Shown: positions 46,360 through 54,976 of the stretch, one piece after another | Numbering within the stretch: position 1 is the stretch's first letter | Layout: each line of letters starts with the position of its first letter | NCBI RefSeq assembly: GCF_027625475.1 | Contig: NZ_CP115174.1 | Span: 3,628,501-3,692,500, forward strand | Reading direction: 5' to 3' | Length of the DNA: 64,000 nucleotides | Source of the DNA: Sphingomonas abietis | GTDB lineage: Bacteria; Pseudomonadota; Alphaproteobacteria; Sphingomonadales; Sphingomonadaceae | Position numbers and translations under genes: made by a program | The notes under the pieces: model-generated | Told to the model about the DNA's origin: nothing | What the model saw: the letters and a program-made list of their open reading frames with translations, nothing else | Database searches by the model: none

Positions 46360-48123
46360 ATGTCACAGGTGACCCATGATCTCGTGACATTTACAGCGCT
46401 TCCGTTCGCCATCGCGGCAACGGGGATCCTGGCGGCCGCGGCGATCCTCATCCTCATCTTCAACAGCAGGATCCTGGCCGGGCTGAAGCGCGACGCCCGC
46501 CAGGTGCTGTCCGGCCTGTCCGACGGCATCGTGATCCTCTCCGAAAAGCCGGATCGGGCCTATTGCAACCCTGCCGCGGCGGCGATGCTCGGCCTGTCGC
46601 CGGACCCCGACCTGCCGATCGGCTATCATCGCATCCTCGGATCGCGGCTGCTCCGCGACGTCTGCGCCGGGGCGACGGCGGCGCGGCGCGGGGAAATCCT
46701 GCCGCCGATCGAGCTGGTCGACGCGTCCGGCCGCTTCCGGTCGTGGCGCCAGTCGCTAATTCATGCCCATGTCGCCGGCACCGCCGTGGTCGGCGTCGTC
46801 CTGCAGGACCGTACCGAGGTCCACACCCTCTCTCACCTGCTCGAGGAGAGCCGACGGCGCGATCCGCTGACCGGCCTGGCCACGCCCGAACTGCTGCACG
46901 ATCGCACCGGGCAGGCGCTGGAGACGGCGGCGCGCACGATGATGGCGGTGGCGATGATCGTCATCGAGGTCGACCAGTTCGAGAAGATCTTCGAGGAGCG
47001 CGGCTGGGCGGCGGCCTCGGAACTGCTGATCGAGGCGGCGATGCACGTCTCGGCCTCAGTTCGCGCGATGGACCTGATCGCCCGCGTCGGCCAGAGCCGC
47101 TTCGCCGTGGTGGTGACATTGGGCGACTCGGCCAGCCTGCCCGGCGCGGCGGAGCGGTTCCTGAACGCCATGCGCTTCGCCTTCCAGAGTGCCGCGGCAG
47201 CCCCCATGGCGATCACCGGCTCGGTCGGCCTGGCCCGCGCGGGCCTGGACGGCTCGACCTCGCTCCGCCTGCTCGAACGCGCCGGCCAGGCCTGTTCGCG
47301 CGCACGCTCCGAGGGGGGCGATCGCTGCCGCTTCTACGATCCGCAATCCGATCTCGACACCACGCCGTCCGATCAGGGCCTGATCGCCGAAATTCGCGGC
47401 GGCCTCGAACAGGGGCGCTTCGTGATGCGCTACCAGCCGATCGTGACGCTGCGCACCCGCCAGATCGTCGGCTTCGAGGCGCTGATGCGCTGGAACCACC
47501 CGCTGCGCGGCGAGCTTTCGCCCCATGAATTCATTCCGACCGCCGAGAAATCGGGCCTCATCCATGCGCTCGGCGATTTCGCGCTGATCCAGTCCTGCCT
47601 CGATGCCGCGACCTGGTCGCCGACGATGCAGGTGTCGGTCAACATGTCGGTGGTCGAACTGCTCGAAAGCGACGCCCCGCGCCGGATCATGGCCGCCCTC
47701 GCCGGCGCCGAGCTCGCCCCCCATCGCGTCCGCATCGAGATCACCGAGACGGCGCGGATCCCGGATCTCGGCCGGCTGCGCACCGCGATCGACGAGATCC
47801 GCACGCTCGGCGTCACCGTCGCGCTCGACGATTTCGGCACCGGCCATTCCAGCCTCACCCATCTCCAGTCGCTGTCGTTCGACTGCCTGAAGATCGATCA
47901 CCGTTTCGTGCAGGATCTCGCCACGCCCCGCACCGCCTCGATGATCGCCATGCTGGTCAGCTATGCGCGCCAGATCGGCGTCATGGTGGTGGCGGAAGGG
48001 GTCGAGACCGAGGCCCAGGCCACCCAACTCGCCGCCATGGGCTGCACCCACGCCCAGGGCTGGCTGTTCGGCCACCCGATGCTCGCCGAAGACCTGCCGG
48101 GGCGCGAAGCCGTCAAGGGCTGA
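46360..48123 (+). CDS. PAS-like, degenerate GGDEF, EAL domain protein (probable c-di-GMP phosphodiesterase)
   Basis: 587 residues: a membrane segment near 12-38, a PAS-like region (about 50-165), a GGDEF-like domain (about 165-325) and an EAL domain (about 340-585). The GGDEF signature is replaced by GQSRF (244-248), so cyclase activity is not expected. The EAL motif is intact (E373AL in FEALMRW), as are NMSVVEL, EITETA, DDFGTGHSS, KIDHRF and AEGVETEAQ, so it should hydrolyse c-di-GMP. It precedes flagellin, suggesting a role in motility control, with a terminator between them. Confidence 0.92.
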   Translation: MSQVTHDLVTFTALPFAIAATGILAAAAILILIFNSRILAGLKRDARQVLSGLSDGIVILSEKPDRAYCNPAAAAMLGLSPDPDLPIGYHRILGSRLLRDVCAGATAARRGEILPPIELVDASGRFRSWRQSLIHAHVAGTAVVGVVLQDRTEVHTLSHLLEESRRRDPLTGLATPELLHDRTGQALETAARTMMAVAMIVIEVDQFEKIFEERGWAAASELLIEAAMHVSASVRAMDLIARVGQSRFAVVVTLGDSASLPGAAERFLNAMRFAFQSAAAAPMAITGSVGLARAGLDGSTSLRLLERAGQACSRARSEGGDRCRFYDPQSDLDTTPSDQGLIAEIRGGLEQGRFVMRYQPIVTLRTRQIVGFEALMRWNHPLRGELSPHEFIPTAEKSGLIHALGDFALIQSCLDAATWSPTMQVSVNMSVVELLESDAPRRIMAALAGAELAPHRVRIEITETARIPDLGRLRTAIDEIRTLGVTVALDDFGTGHSSLTHLQSLSFDCLKIDHRFVQDLATPRTASMIAMLVSYARQIGVMVVAEGVETEAQATQLAAMGCTHAQGWLFGHPMLAEDLPGREAVKG

Positions 48124-48184
48124 CCGGCTCGGCGGCACGCCCCGGAGCGTCGGCCGATCCCCCTCTTCCCGCATGAACCCGCGA

Positions 48185-48216
48185 ACGCGGCCGAGGGAAC
48201 TTGGCCGCGTTTTTTT
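48185..48216 (+). terminator. Rho-independent terminator after the GGDEF-EAL gene
   Basis: ACGCGGCC (48185-48192) pairs with GGCCGCGT (48203-48210) over a ten-base loop, followed by a run of seven T. Confidence 0.93.
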
Positions 48217-48577
48217 GCGTGCCGGCGCGAAATTCCACCAAAGTCTTAGTCGATATCCTGCCGGCGCGATAACCTTCTTAGCGCCCGAAGCCCCTCATCC
48301 GGGGCCGATCATCGCCTCGCCGATGCCCGAAACGGGCCGCCGGCCGGCATCGGAAAAAGCCGGAAATTCATCACCATATCATTGATATAGAATGACAATT
48401 TCCCCGCTCAACATCCATTGCCGCGACGACGGTTGCCACCCGTGGGGAAGGATAACGGCAGCTTCGGCAAAAGCTTTAGGGCCGAATCGCCATGTTAACC
48501 ATCAAATAACCAAATCCATTTAGGCCTGAGGGGGATCGGGTTACTCGATCGCTGAAGATCGGTACTGGAGACAACCA
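48217..48577 (+). other. Flagellin upstream region
   Basis: A 361-base gap with no gene. The part from about 48360 to 48410 and 48490 to 48530 is AT-rich. I searched for sigma-54 (TGGCAC-N5-TTGC) and FliA-type elements and found no convincing match. The flagellin promoter must lie here or close by. Confidence 0.5.
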
Positions 48578-49399
48578 ATGACGGTGATCAATTCCAACTC
48601 GGCCGCGTTACGCGCCCAGAACGGCACGCGACTAGCCAACCAGCAATTGCAGACGGCAATGGCGCGCCTGTCCTCGGGCAACCGCATCAACTCCGCGTCG
48701 GACGACGCGGCCGGCCTCGCCATCTCGAATTCGATGACGTCGCAGATCAACGGCATGAGCCAGGCGATCAGCAACGCCAATGACGGCGTGTCGATGGCGC
48801 AGACCGCCGACGGCTCGCTCGACGAAGTCACCAACATGCTCCAGCGCATCCGCGAGCTGGCGGTGCAGTCCGCTTCGGGCACCTATTCCGATGACGACCG
48901 CACCAACATGCAGGCGGAGGTGGGGCTGCTCACCCAGCAGATCACCAGCACGCTGACCAACAGCGATTTCAACGGCGTGAAGATGTTCGACGGATCGGCC
49001 GGCGGCGGCACCGGCATCGTCTCGATCCAGGTCGGCGCCAATGCCGGCGATACCATCGACATGGATTTCGGCGCGATCGCCGACACCACCTCGGCCACGT
49101 CGGTCGGCACCGTGACGGACGCCAACGCCGCGATGACCACGGTCGATGCCCAGCTCAAGATCGTCAACACCGCGCGCGCCAAGCTCGGTGCCGCCGAGAG
49201 CCGCATGAACTCGGTGGTCAACAGCCTGACCGACAATGTCACCAACCTCACCGATGCCCGTTCGCGCATCGCCGACACGGACTTCTCGTCCGAGACGACC
49301 AATCTCGCCAAGGCCCAGATCCTGTCGCAGGCCGCGACCGCGATGCTGGCCCAGGCCAACCAGACGCCACAGGGCGTCATGAAGCTGCTGCAGGGCTAA
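48578..49399 (+). CDS. fliC: Flagellin
   Basis: 273-residue filament subunit. The conserved N-terminal coiled region is present (NSNSAALRAQNGTRLANQQL, SSGNRINSASDDAAGLAIS, QRIRELAVQSASGTYSDDDR), and so is the C-terminal one (RSRIADTDFSSETTNLAKAQ, AMLAQANQTPQGVMKLLQG). The surface-exposed middle is very short (about residues 135-185), typical of the small flagellins of Caulobacter and sphingomonads. GGAG lies seven bases before the ATG. No other flagellar genes are in the window. Confidence 0.97.
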   Translation: MTVINSNSAALRAQNGTRLANQQLQTAMARLSSGNRINSASDDAAGLAISNSMTSQINGMSQAISNANDGVSMAQTADGSLDEVTNMLQRIRELAVQSASGTYSDDDRTNMQAEVGLLTQQITSTLTNSDFNGVKMFDGSAGGGTGIVSIQVGANAGDTIDMDFGAIADTTSATSVGTVTDANAAMTTVDAQLKIVNTARAKLGAAESRMNSVVNSLTDNVTNLTDARSRIADTDFSSETTNLAKAQILSQAATAMLAQANQTPQGVMKLLQG

Positions 49400-49632
49400 A
49401 CACCATCGGTGTGATGCCAGTACCGATCGGCTGACACGGTCCCTCCAGGCCGTGTCGGCCACTTCAGCGTTTGCGGCGCCCGTCGCCCAGGCCGGTACAC
49501 GATCCTTTCTTCCCCCCCGATCCGGCTGCCCAGCGCCCTCGCCATGCCCCGCGCACCGGCGACGAGAAATGCCCGGCAGGCCGCACCGCCGGCCAAGGCG
49601 CCGAAATCAGCGCGCGCAGCCCCGAAGCGGGC

Positions 49633-49773
49633 TTACAGCAGCGCCAGCGTCATGCTCCCCGCGACCAGCGCCAGCACCACCGCGAGCACCGCGACGCCGA
49701 CCGCGCGCATCACCGCCGCGCGCTCGGCCGCCAAGGCGAGCCAGGCATCGCGTTCGGACGGCGGCCCGCTCAT
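49633..49773 (-). CDS. Tiny single-membrane-segment protein
   Basis: 46 residues: a polar start (MSGPPSERDAWLALAAERAA) followed by one membrane helix (VGVAVLAVVLALVAGSM). Its ATG overlaps the stop of the upstream exported protein gene by four bases (ATGA), the main support for its reality. Function unknown. Confidence 0.5.
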   Translation of the reverse strand: MSGPPSERDAWLALAAERAAVMRAVGVAVLAVVLALVAGSMTLALL

Positions 49774-50006
49774 CGCCGGACCACCATGATCCCGATATCG
49801 GTCCATGCCTTCATCGGCTTGCACGCGACATAAGGCGGACGCACGCCACTCACGGCGTCGAAGGCGATGCAATAGCGCCCCGTCGGCTCGTCATAGCGGA
49901 TCACCGCGCCAGCGGTCCGGTCGATCCGCTGGGGTTCGGCGGCGGCCGCCGCGCTGCTCACCGCCGCGATCGACAGCGCGGCGCATAAAAAAGTGGTCGT
50001 AAGCAT
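49770..50006 (-). CDS. Small exported protein, unknown function
   Basis: 78 residues with a signal peptide (about 1-21, MLTTTFLCAALSIAAVSSAA) and two cysteines in the mature part (RYCIAF and VACKPM). The YDEPTGRYC segment resembles short hypothetical sphingomonad proteins. GAGAGGAAG precedes ATG 50006. It is divergent from xylX and probably co-transcribed with the tiny membrane protein. Confidence 0.65.
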   Translation of the reverse strand: MLTTTFLCAALSIAAVSSAAAAAEPQRIDRTAGAVIRYDEPTGRYCIAFDAVSGVRPPYVACKPMKAWTDIGIMVVRR

Positions 50007-50304
50007 GACTTCCTCTCTCCGGGCGACGGCGACATGGGCCGCGGTCCCCGTGAGTGCATTAGTCATGCCATACAGCCGCCGCCCTGCAATATCAGGATGA
50101 TGCCCGCCTCATTGTCGTTTCCGGCGCGAAAGGATTGCCAATCCTTGGTCTGTCGCGCCGAAGCTCGGCCCGCACATCGCCGGCGGAACATTCTTCTGCC
50201 AGCACCATCTTCTGCCGGCACCATGTCCAGGCTCGTCAGCGCGCACCAGGGCAGCCTGTCGCCGCGCGCCGATGCCGGCTTGACAGCTTTCCCCACCCGA
50301 ACGA

Positions 50305-50320
50305 TTGGTAGCGCTATCAA
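50305..50320. promoter_or_regulatory. LacI-family-type operator upstream of xylX
   Basis: TTGGTAGCGCTATCAA is a 16-bp near-palindrome around the AGCGCT core typical of LacI-type operators; the xylose repressor XylR of Caulobacter belongs to that family. A TTGACA at 50280-50285 could be the -35 box, placing the operator over the -10 region. The 330-base gap before xylX holds no gene. Confidence 0.65.
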
Positions 50321-50336
50321 ATAACAGAGGTGAGGC

Positions 50337-51485
50337 ATGTCGGAAAATTCGTTCTCGGTGGCGGAAGCGCTGCCTGCCGATTGGCGTGAAGGTCTGTGGC
50401 TCGGCCGCATCGATCTGGGCGACGGCCCCCTCCCCCTTCTCGTCGCCGGCGGCATCGCGCACGACATGAGCCGCGTCGCCCCGACCGTCTCCGATCTGGT
50501 CGCCGCCCGCGCCTTCGATCCCGCCGCCGGCCGGCCGATCGGCGCTCTCGACACGCTCGGCCTGAGCGCGACCGGCACGCCGCGCCTGCTCAGCCCGGTC
50601 GATCTGCAATGCGTCAAGGCCGCCGGCGTCACCTTCGCCGTCTCGGCGCTGGAGCGGGTGATCGAGGAGCGCGCGCGCGGCGATTCCACCGCCGCCGCCG
50701 CCGTGCGCGGCCGGCTGGAGGAGCGCATCGGCGGATCGATCCGCGGCCTCAAGCCCGGCTCGCCCGAAGCCGACGCGCTCAAGGCGACGCTGATCGAGGA
50801 GGGCATGTGGTCCCAATATCTCGAGGTCGCGATCGGCCCGGATGCAGAGATCTTCACCAAGTCCCCGGTGCTCTCCACCGTCGGCTGGGGCGCCGAGATC
50901 GGCATCCGTTCGGATTCGACCTGGAACAACCCCGAGCCGGAGATCGTGCTGCTCGCCGGTGCCGACGGCCAGGCGGTCGGCGCGACGCTCGGCAACGACG
51001 TCAACCTGCGCGATTTCGAGGGGCGCTCGGCGCTGCTGCTGAGCAAGGCCAAGGACAATAACGCCTCCTGCGCGATCGGCCCGCTGGTGCGGCTGTTCGA
51101 TGCCGGCTTCACGATGGACGATGTCCGCGCCGCCACCGTCGACCTGCATATTGCCGGCGAGGACGGCTATGTGCTGACCGGCGCCAGCTCGATGGACCAG
51201 ATCAGCCGCGATCCCGAGGATCTGCTCGCCCAGGCGCTGAGCGAGCATCATTATCCCGATGGCTATACCCTGTTCCTCGGCACCCTGTTCGCGCCGATCC
51301 AGGATCGCGACGAACCGGGCCGCGGCTTCACCCACAAGATCGGCGACGTGGTGACGATCTCGTCGGCCCGCCTCGGCCGCCTCGTCAATCGCGTCACCAC
51401 GTCCAAGGCGGCCCCGCCCTGGCAGCTCGGCATTTCCGGGCTGATGCGCAACCTCGCCGCGCGCGGCCTGATCGGAGTCAATTAA
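50337..51485 (+). CDS. xylX: 2-keto-3-deoxy-D-xylonate dehydratase (fumarylacetoacetase family)
   Basis: 382-residue enzyme of the fumarylacetoacetate hydrolase family. It closely follows the Caulobacter XylX sequence as I remember it: LSPVDLQCVKAAGVTFAVSA, LERVIEERARGD, WSQYLEVAIGPDAEIFTKSP, LGNDVNLRDFEGRSALLLSK and LFLGTLFAPIQDRDEPG. In the Weimberg pathway it turns 2-keto-3-deoxyxylonate into 2-oxoglutarate semialdehyde. It is followed by the xylose dehydrogenase gene two bases later, and preceded by a LacI-type operator. GAGGTGAGGC precedes the ATG. Confidence 0.87.
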   Translation: MSENSFSVAEALPADWREGLWLGRIDLGDGPLPLLVAGGIAHDMSRVAPTVSDLVAARAFDPAAGRPIGALDTLGLSATGTPRLLSPVDLQCVKAAGVTFAVSALERVIEERARGDSTAAAAVRGRLEERIGGSIRGLKPGSPEADALKATLIEEGMWSQYLEVAIGPDAEIFTKSPVLSTVGWGAEIGIRSDSTWNNPEPEIVLLAGADGQAVGATLGNDVNLRDFEGRSALLLSKAKDNNASCAIGPLVRLFDAGFTMDDVRAATVDLHIAGEDGYVLTGASSMDQISRDPEDLLAQALSEHHYPDGYTLFLGTLFAPIQDRDEPGRGFTHKIGDVVTISSARLGRLVNRVTTSKAAPPWQLGISGLMRNLAARGLIGVN

Positions 51486-51486
51486 G

Positions 51487-52272
51487 GTGGTCCAGCCTCT
51501 CGTCAGCGGCGATCGCGCCGCCATCTATCCGAGCCTCTCCGGCAAGCGCGTCCTCATCACCGGTGGCGGATCGGGCATCGGCGCCGGGCTGGTCGAGGCG
51601 TTCGTGGCGCAGGGCGCCCGCGTCGCCTTCGTCGACATCGCCGAGGCGCCGTCGCGGGCGCTGGTGGAGCGTCTGTCCGGCGCCCGGCACGCGCCGCTGT
51701 TCCGGCTGTGCGATCTCACCGACCTCGCCGCCCTGAAAGACGCCATCGCCGGCTTCGAGGCCGAGCTCGGCGGCATCGACATCCTCGTCAACAACGCCGC
51801 CAACGACGACCGCCACACCGTCGCCGAGGTAACCCCGGAATATTGGGACAACCGCATCGCGGTGAACCTGCGCCATCTGTTCTTCGCGGCGCAGGCAGTG
51901 GTGCCGTCGATGCAACGCGCGGGCGGCGGCGCGATCATCAACTTCGGATCGATCAGCTGGCATCTCGCGCTGCCCGATATCGTGCTCTATCAGACCTCCA
52001 AGGCCGGCATCGAGGGCATGACGCGCGCGCTTGCCCGCGATCTCGGCATCCACGACATCCGGGTCAACACGATCATTCCCGGCGGCATCAAGACGCCGCG
52101 CCAGGAAGAATTGTGGCATGATCCGAAGGAAGAGGCCCGCATCCTCGAGAATCAATGCCTCAAGCAGCGCGTGCTGCCCGCCGACGTCGCCGCGATGACC
52201 CTGTTCCTCGCCTCCGACGATGCCCGGCTCTGCACCGGCCACGATTATTTCGTGGACGCCGGCTGGCGCTGA
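51487..52272 (+). CDS. xylB: NAD-dependent D-xylose 1-dehydrogenase (SDR)
   Basis: 261-residue short-chain dehydrogenase oxidising D-xylose to xylonolactone. The cofactor loop is TGGGSGIGAGL, the catalytic Ser is in GSISWHL, and Tyr/Lys in LYQTSKAGIEG. AIYPSLSGKRVLITGG, NNAANDDRH and LCTGHDYFVDAGWR match Caulobacter XylB closely. The GTG start comes one base after the xylX stop, so the two are one operon. Only this first step and the XylX step are encoded here; xylC, xylD and xylA homologues are not in the window. Confidence 0.88.
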   Translation: MVQPLVSGDRAAIYPSLSGKRVLITGGGSGIGAGLVEAFVAQGARVAFVDIAEAPSRALVERLSGARHAPLFRLCDLTDLAALKDAIAGFEAELGGIDILVNNAANDDRHTVAEVTPEYWDNRIAVNLRHLFFAAQAVVPSMQRAGGGAIINFGSISWHLALPDIVLYQTSKAGIEGMTRALARDLGIHDIRVNTIIPGGIKTPRQEELWHDPKEEARILENQCLKQRVLPADVAAMTLFLASDDARLCTGHDYFVDAGWR

Positions 52273-52306
52273 CCGCCGCCATCACCCGTCGTCAGCATAT
52301 CCACGC

Positions 52307-52328
52307 CCCCGGATGATCCGATCCGGGG
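52307..52328. terminator. Hairpin between convergent xylB and galM
   Basis: CCCCGGAT (52307-52314) pairs with ATCCGGGG (52321-52328) over six bases. It lies between the two convergent stops and may end both transcripts; no clear T-run. Confidence 0.5.
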
Positions 52329-52338
52329 ACGGCTGGCG

Positions 52339-53448
52339 TCAGGCAGCGGCGAACCGCCACGCGATGCGGTGCCGATAGACCTCGCCCGGATCGAGCCGCA
52401 CGGACGGGAAGTCGGGCCGGTTCGGGCTGTCGGGAAAGGGCTGCGGCTCCAGACACAGCCCGTCCGACTGGCGATAGGCGCGGCCGCCCTTGCCGATCGC
52501 CGTGCCGCGCAGATGGTTGCCGGTGTAGAATTGCAGGCCCGGCGCATCGGTGAACAGATCGAGCGTGCGGCCGCTGCCCGGATGGTGCAGCGTCGCGGCA
52601 TGGCGCGGTGCCGCCATGGCGGTATCGCCATCGCGCAGCACGAAATTATGATCATAGCCGAGCGCGAACGCCAGTTGCGGCTCGTCGCGCGCATCCCGGA
52701 TGCGGCGGCCGACTTCGGCCGGCGTGCGGAAATCGAACGGACTGCCCGCCACCGGGCGCCGCTCGCCGGTCGGGATCGAGCCCTCGTCGGTCGGCAGATA
52801 GGCGTCCGCCGCGATCGTCAGGACATGGCCGAGCGCATTCTCCGCCCCGCCCGCCCCGGCGAGGTTGAAATAGGCATGGTTGGTGATGCCCACCACCGTC
52901 GGCCGATCGGTCGTCGCGCTATAGGTGATCGCGAGTTGCCCCGGTGACAGCATATAGAGCACCTCGATCTGCAGCGCGCCGGGATAGCCCTGATCGCCAT
53001 CCGGGCTGTCCAGCACCATCCGGCACCATGCCGTGTCACCGCCGCCGCTGCCGGCAATCCGCCAAGACTTGCGGTGAAAGCCATCGGCTCCGCCATGAAG
53101 ATGGTGCGCGCCATCATTGGTCGCCAGCACGTAGTCTCGTTCATCGAGCGTAAATCGCCCCGACGCGATACGATTGGCGTAACGACCTATGGTCGAGCCG
53201 AAATAATGCGGGTCGCTTTCGTAAATGCGGCCATCGTCAAAGCCCAGGACGACGTCGTCAATCCGCCCGTCGCGATCGGGAATTTCCAACGCCTGCAAGC
53301 TGGCGCCCATGGTCAGGATCCGGGCTCTCGTGCCCGCCATGTCGGCAAGTTCCACGGCCTCGATAGTACCACCATCGGAGCGCTCGCCGAAATATAGAAT
53401 GTCCGCGGAAAAATGCGGGTCCGGTTGATTGGTTACGTTATCATTCAT
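52339..53448 (-). CDS. galM: Aldose 1-epimerase (mutarotase)
   Basis: 369-residue enzyme interconverting alpha and beta anomers of aldoses, supplying the form used by the xylose dehydrogenase next door. Motifs are GRYANRIASGRFTL, the catalytic His region ITNHAYFNLAGAG, GYDHNFVL and the catalytic Glu in LCLEPQPFPD. No signal peptide is seen, so it is probably cytoplasmic. ATG 53448 has a weak ribosome site. Confidence 0.93.
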   Translation of the reverse strand: MNDNVTNQPDPHFSADILYFGERSDGGTIEAVELADMAGTRARILTMGASLQALEIPDRDGRIDDVVLGFDDGRIYESDPHYFGSTIGRYANRIASGRFTLDERDYVLATNDGAHHLHGGADGFHRKSWRIAGSGGGDTAWCRMVLDSPDGDQGYPGALQIEVLYMLSPGQLAITYSATTDRPTVVGITNHAYFNLAGAGGAENALGHVLTIAADAYLPTDEGSIPTGERRPVAGSPFDFRTPAEVGRRIRDARDEPQLAFALGYDHNFVLRDGDTAMAAPRHAATLHHPGSGRTLDLFTDAPGLQFYTGNHLRGTAIGKGGRAYRQSDGLCLEPQPFPDSPNRPDFPSVRLDPGEVYRHRIAWRFAAA

Positions 53449-53694
53449 AACTCGGGCATGTCATTTTGAACGGTGACGGGCAAGTGCCCCAACCTCTCGC
53501 AAACGAGAACCTCCAGCATCTTATTGCAAGCCGTTCGCGCTCGATTATCTGGACGAAAATATAGCATTTGGTAATATTTCCGCATATTTCAGGAATCATG
53601 ACTTGATTCGATCAACAAAATGCGTAGAGACCCCCGCGTTGACGGCGTAGCGCACGAAACGCCGCTGAAAAACCTACCAAAGGAGGACCGCTCC

Positions 53695-54207
53695 GTGTCC
53701 GAAGAACTGAACAACGAAATCCTGAGCCTCACCGCAGACATCGTGGCGGCCCATGTCGCCAACAATCGCGTCGCGACCACGGAGGTTTCCGATCTCATCG
53801 CTCAGGTTCATGCGGCACTGACCGGCCTTACCGAACCGAAGAAGGTGGAAGAGCCCGAATTGCAGCCGGCAGTTCCGGTGCGCTCCTCTATCAAGCATGA
53901 TTACATCGTCTGCCTCGAAGACGGTAAGAAGCTGAAGATGCTGAAGCGCTATCTGCGCACCAACTACGACATGACGCCGGACGAATATCGCACCAAGTGG
54001 AAGCTGCCGCGCGATTACCCGATGGTCGCGCCGGCCTATGCCGAGCAGCGTCGCGGCCTGGCCCAGCAGATCGGCCTCGGCCGCAAGAAGACCGAGCCCG
54101 GCGCCGCATCGGCCGCCTCCAAAAAGGCCGCGATCACCGACGCCCCGGCGAAGGTGCCGGCCAAGCGCGGACGCAAGCCCAAGGCTGCGGTGCCCGTCGA
54201 GGCATGA
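53695..54207 (+). CDS. MucR paralogue lacking zinc-ligand histidines, with AT-hook-like tail
   Basis: 170-residue relative of the MucR at 28750. The N-terminal domain (NEILSLTADIVAAHVANN) and LPRDYPMVAPAYAEQRR are conserved, but the finger reads [19 protein letters not shown]: both ligand histidines are Tyr and Asn, so zinc binding is unlikely. A 40-residue Ala/Lys/Pro-rich tail ends in PAKRGRKPKAA, like an AT-hook. GTG 53695 has a strong AAGGAGG eight bases upstream. The 246-base region before it is strikingly AT-rich around 53540-53620, which suits MucR-type autoregulation. Confidence 0.9.
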   Translation: MSEELNNEILSLTADIVAAHVANNRVATTEVSDLIAQVHAALTGLTEPKKVEEPELQPAVPVRSSIKHDYIVCLEDGKKLKMLKRYLRTNYDMTPDEYRTKWKLPRDYPMVAPAYAEQRRGLAQQIGLGRKKTEPGAASAASKKAAITDAPAKVPAKRGRKPKAAVPVEA

Positions 54208-54220
54208 TAAAGCCCCGGTC

Positions 54221-54880
54221 ATGATGATCGGGGACTCGAAGAAGAAGGCCGCCGAGGCTGCCATTGCCGAAGTGACCGACGACATGCTCGTCGGCCTCGG
54301 CACCGGCAGCACGGCGGCCTTCGCCATTGCCGGCCTGGGCCGGCGCATCCGCGAGGAGGGGCTGCGGATCACCGCCGCCGGCACCTCGCTCGCCACCGAA
54401 GCCGCCGCCCGCGCCGCCGGCATTCCCGTCCTCGCCTTCGACGATCTGGCCGCCGTCGATCTGTGCATCGATGGCGCCGACGAGATCGATCCGGCGTTCC
54501 GCGCGATCAAGGGCGGCGGCGGGGCGATGCTGCGCGAGAAGATCGTGGCCAGCGCCGCCCGCCGGATGATCTGCATCGTCGATGCCTCCAAGCAGGTGCC
54601 GCAACTGATCCGCCCGCTGCCGATCGAGGTGCTGCCCTTCGCCCACGCCTTCGTCGCCCGCGAGATCCGCGCGCTCGGCGGCGAGCCCGTCGCCCGCCCG
54701 ACACTGAGCGATCAGCATAACCTGCTGATCGATTGCGATTTCGGGCCGATCGGCGATCCGCAGGCGCTTGCCCGCATACTCGACATGATCCCCGGCCTGC
54801 TCGGCCACGGGCTTTTCCTCAGCGAGATCGACACCATCTATGTCGGCGACGAGGCGGGAGTCGAACGCCATGAACGGTGA
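54221..54880 (+). CDS. rpiA: Ribose-5-phosphate isomerase A
   Basis: 219-residue enzyme interconverting ribose-5-phosphate and ribulose-5-phosphate. Conserved blocks are VGLGTGSTAAF, AAGTSLATEA, CIDGADEIDP, IKGGGGAMLREKIVA and SDQHNLLIDCDF. The start could be ATG 54221 or 54224. It opens the pentose phosphate gene block 13 bases after the MucR paralogue. Confidence 0.95.
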   Translation: MMIGDSKKKAAEAAIAEVTDDMLVGLGTGSTAAFAIAGLGRRIREEGLRITAAGTSLATEAAARAAGIPVLAFDDLAAVDLCIDGADEIDPAFRAIKGGGGAMLREKIVASAARRMICIVDASKQVPQLIRPLPIEVLPFAHAFVAREIRALGGEPVARPTLSDQHNLLIDCDFGPIGDPQALARILDMIPGLLGHGLFLSEIDTIYVGDEAGVERHER

Positions 54881-54976
54881 CAATAAACCGTAACGGCTAC
54901 GGAACCTGTCCTTGCGCCGAACCGTTCCTCGCGGCAGAGCGCACCCATATTTACGAACCTCCGGGGACTCGATTCC

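Noticed and set aside
48400..48577. Sigma-54 or FliA promoter for flagellin
   Set aside because: No match to TGGCAC-N5-TTGC or to TAAA/GCCGATAA with acceptable spacing.
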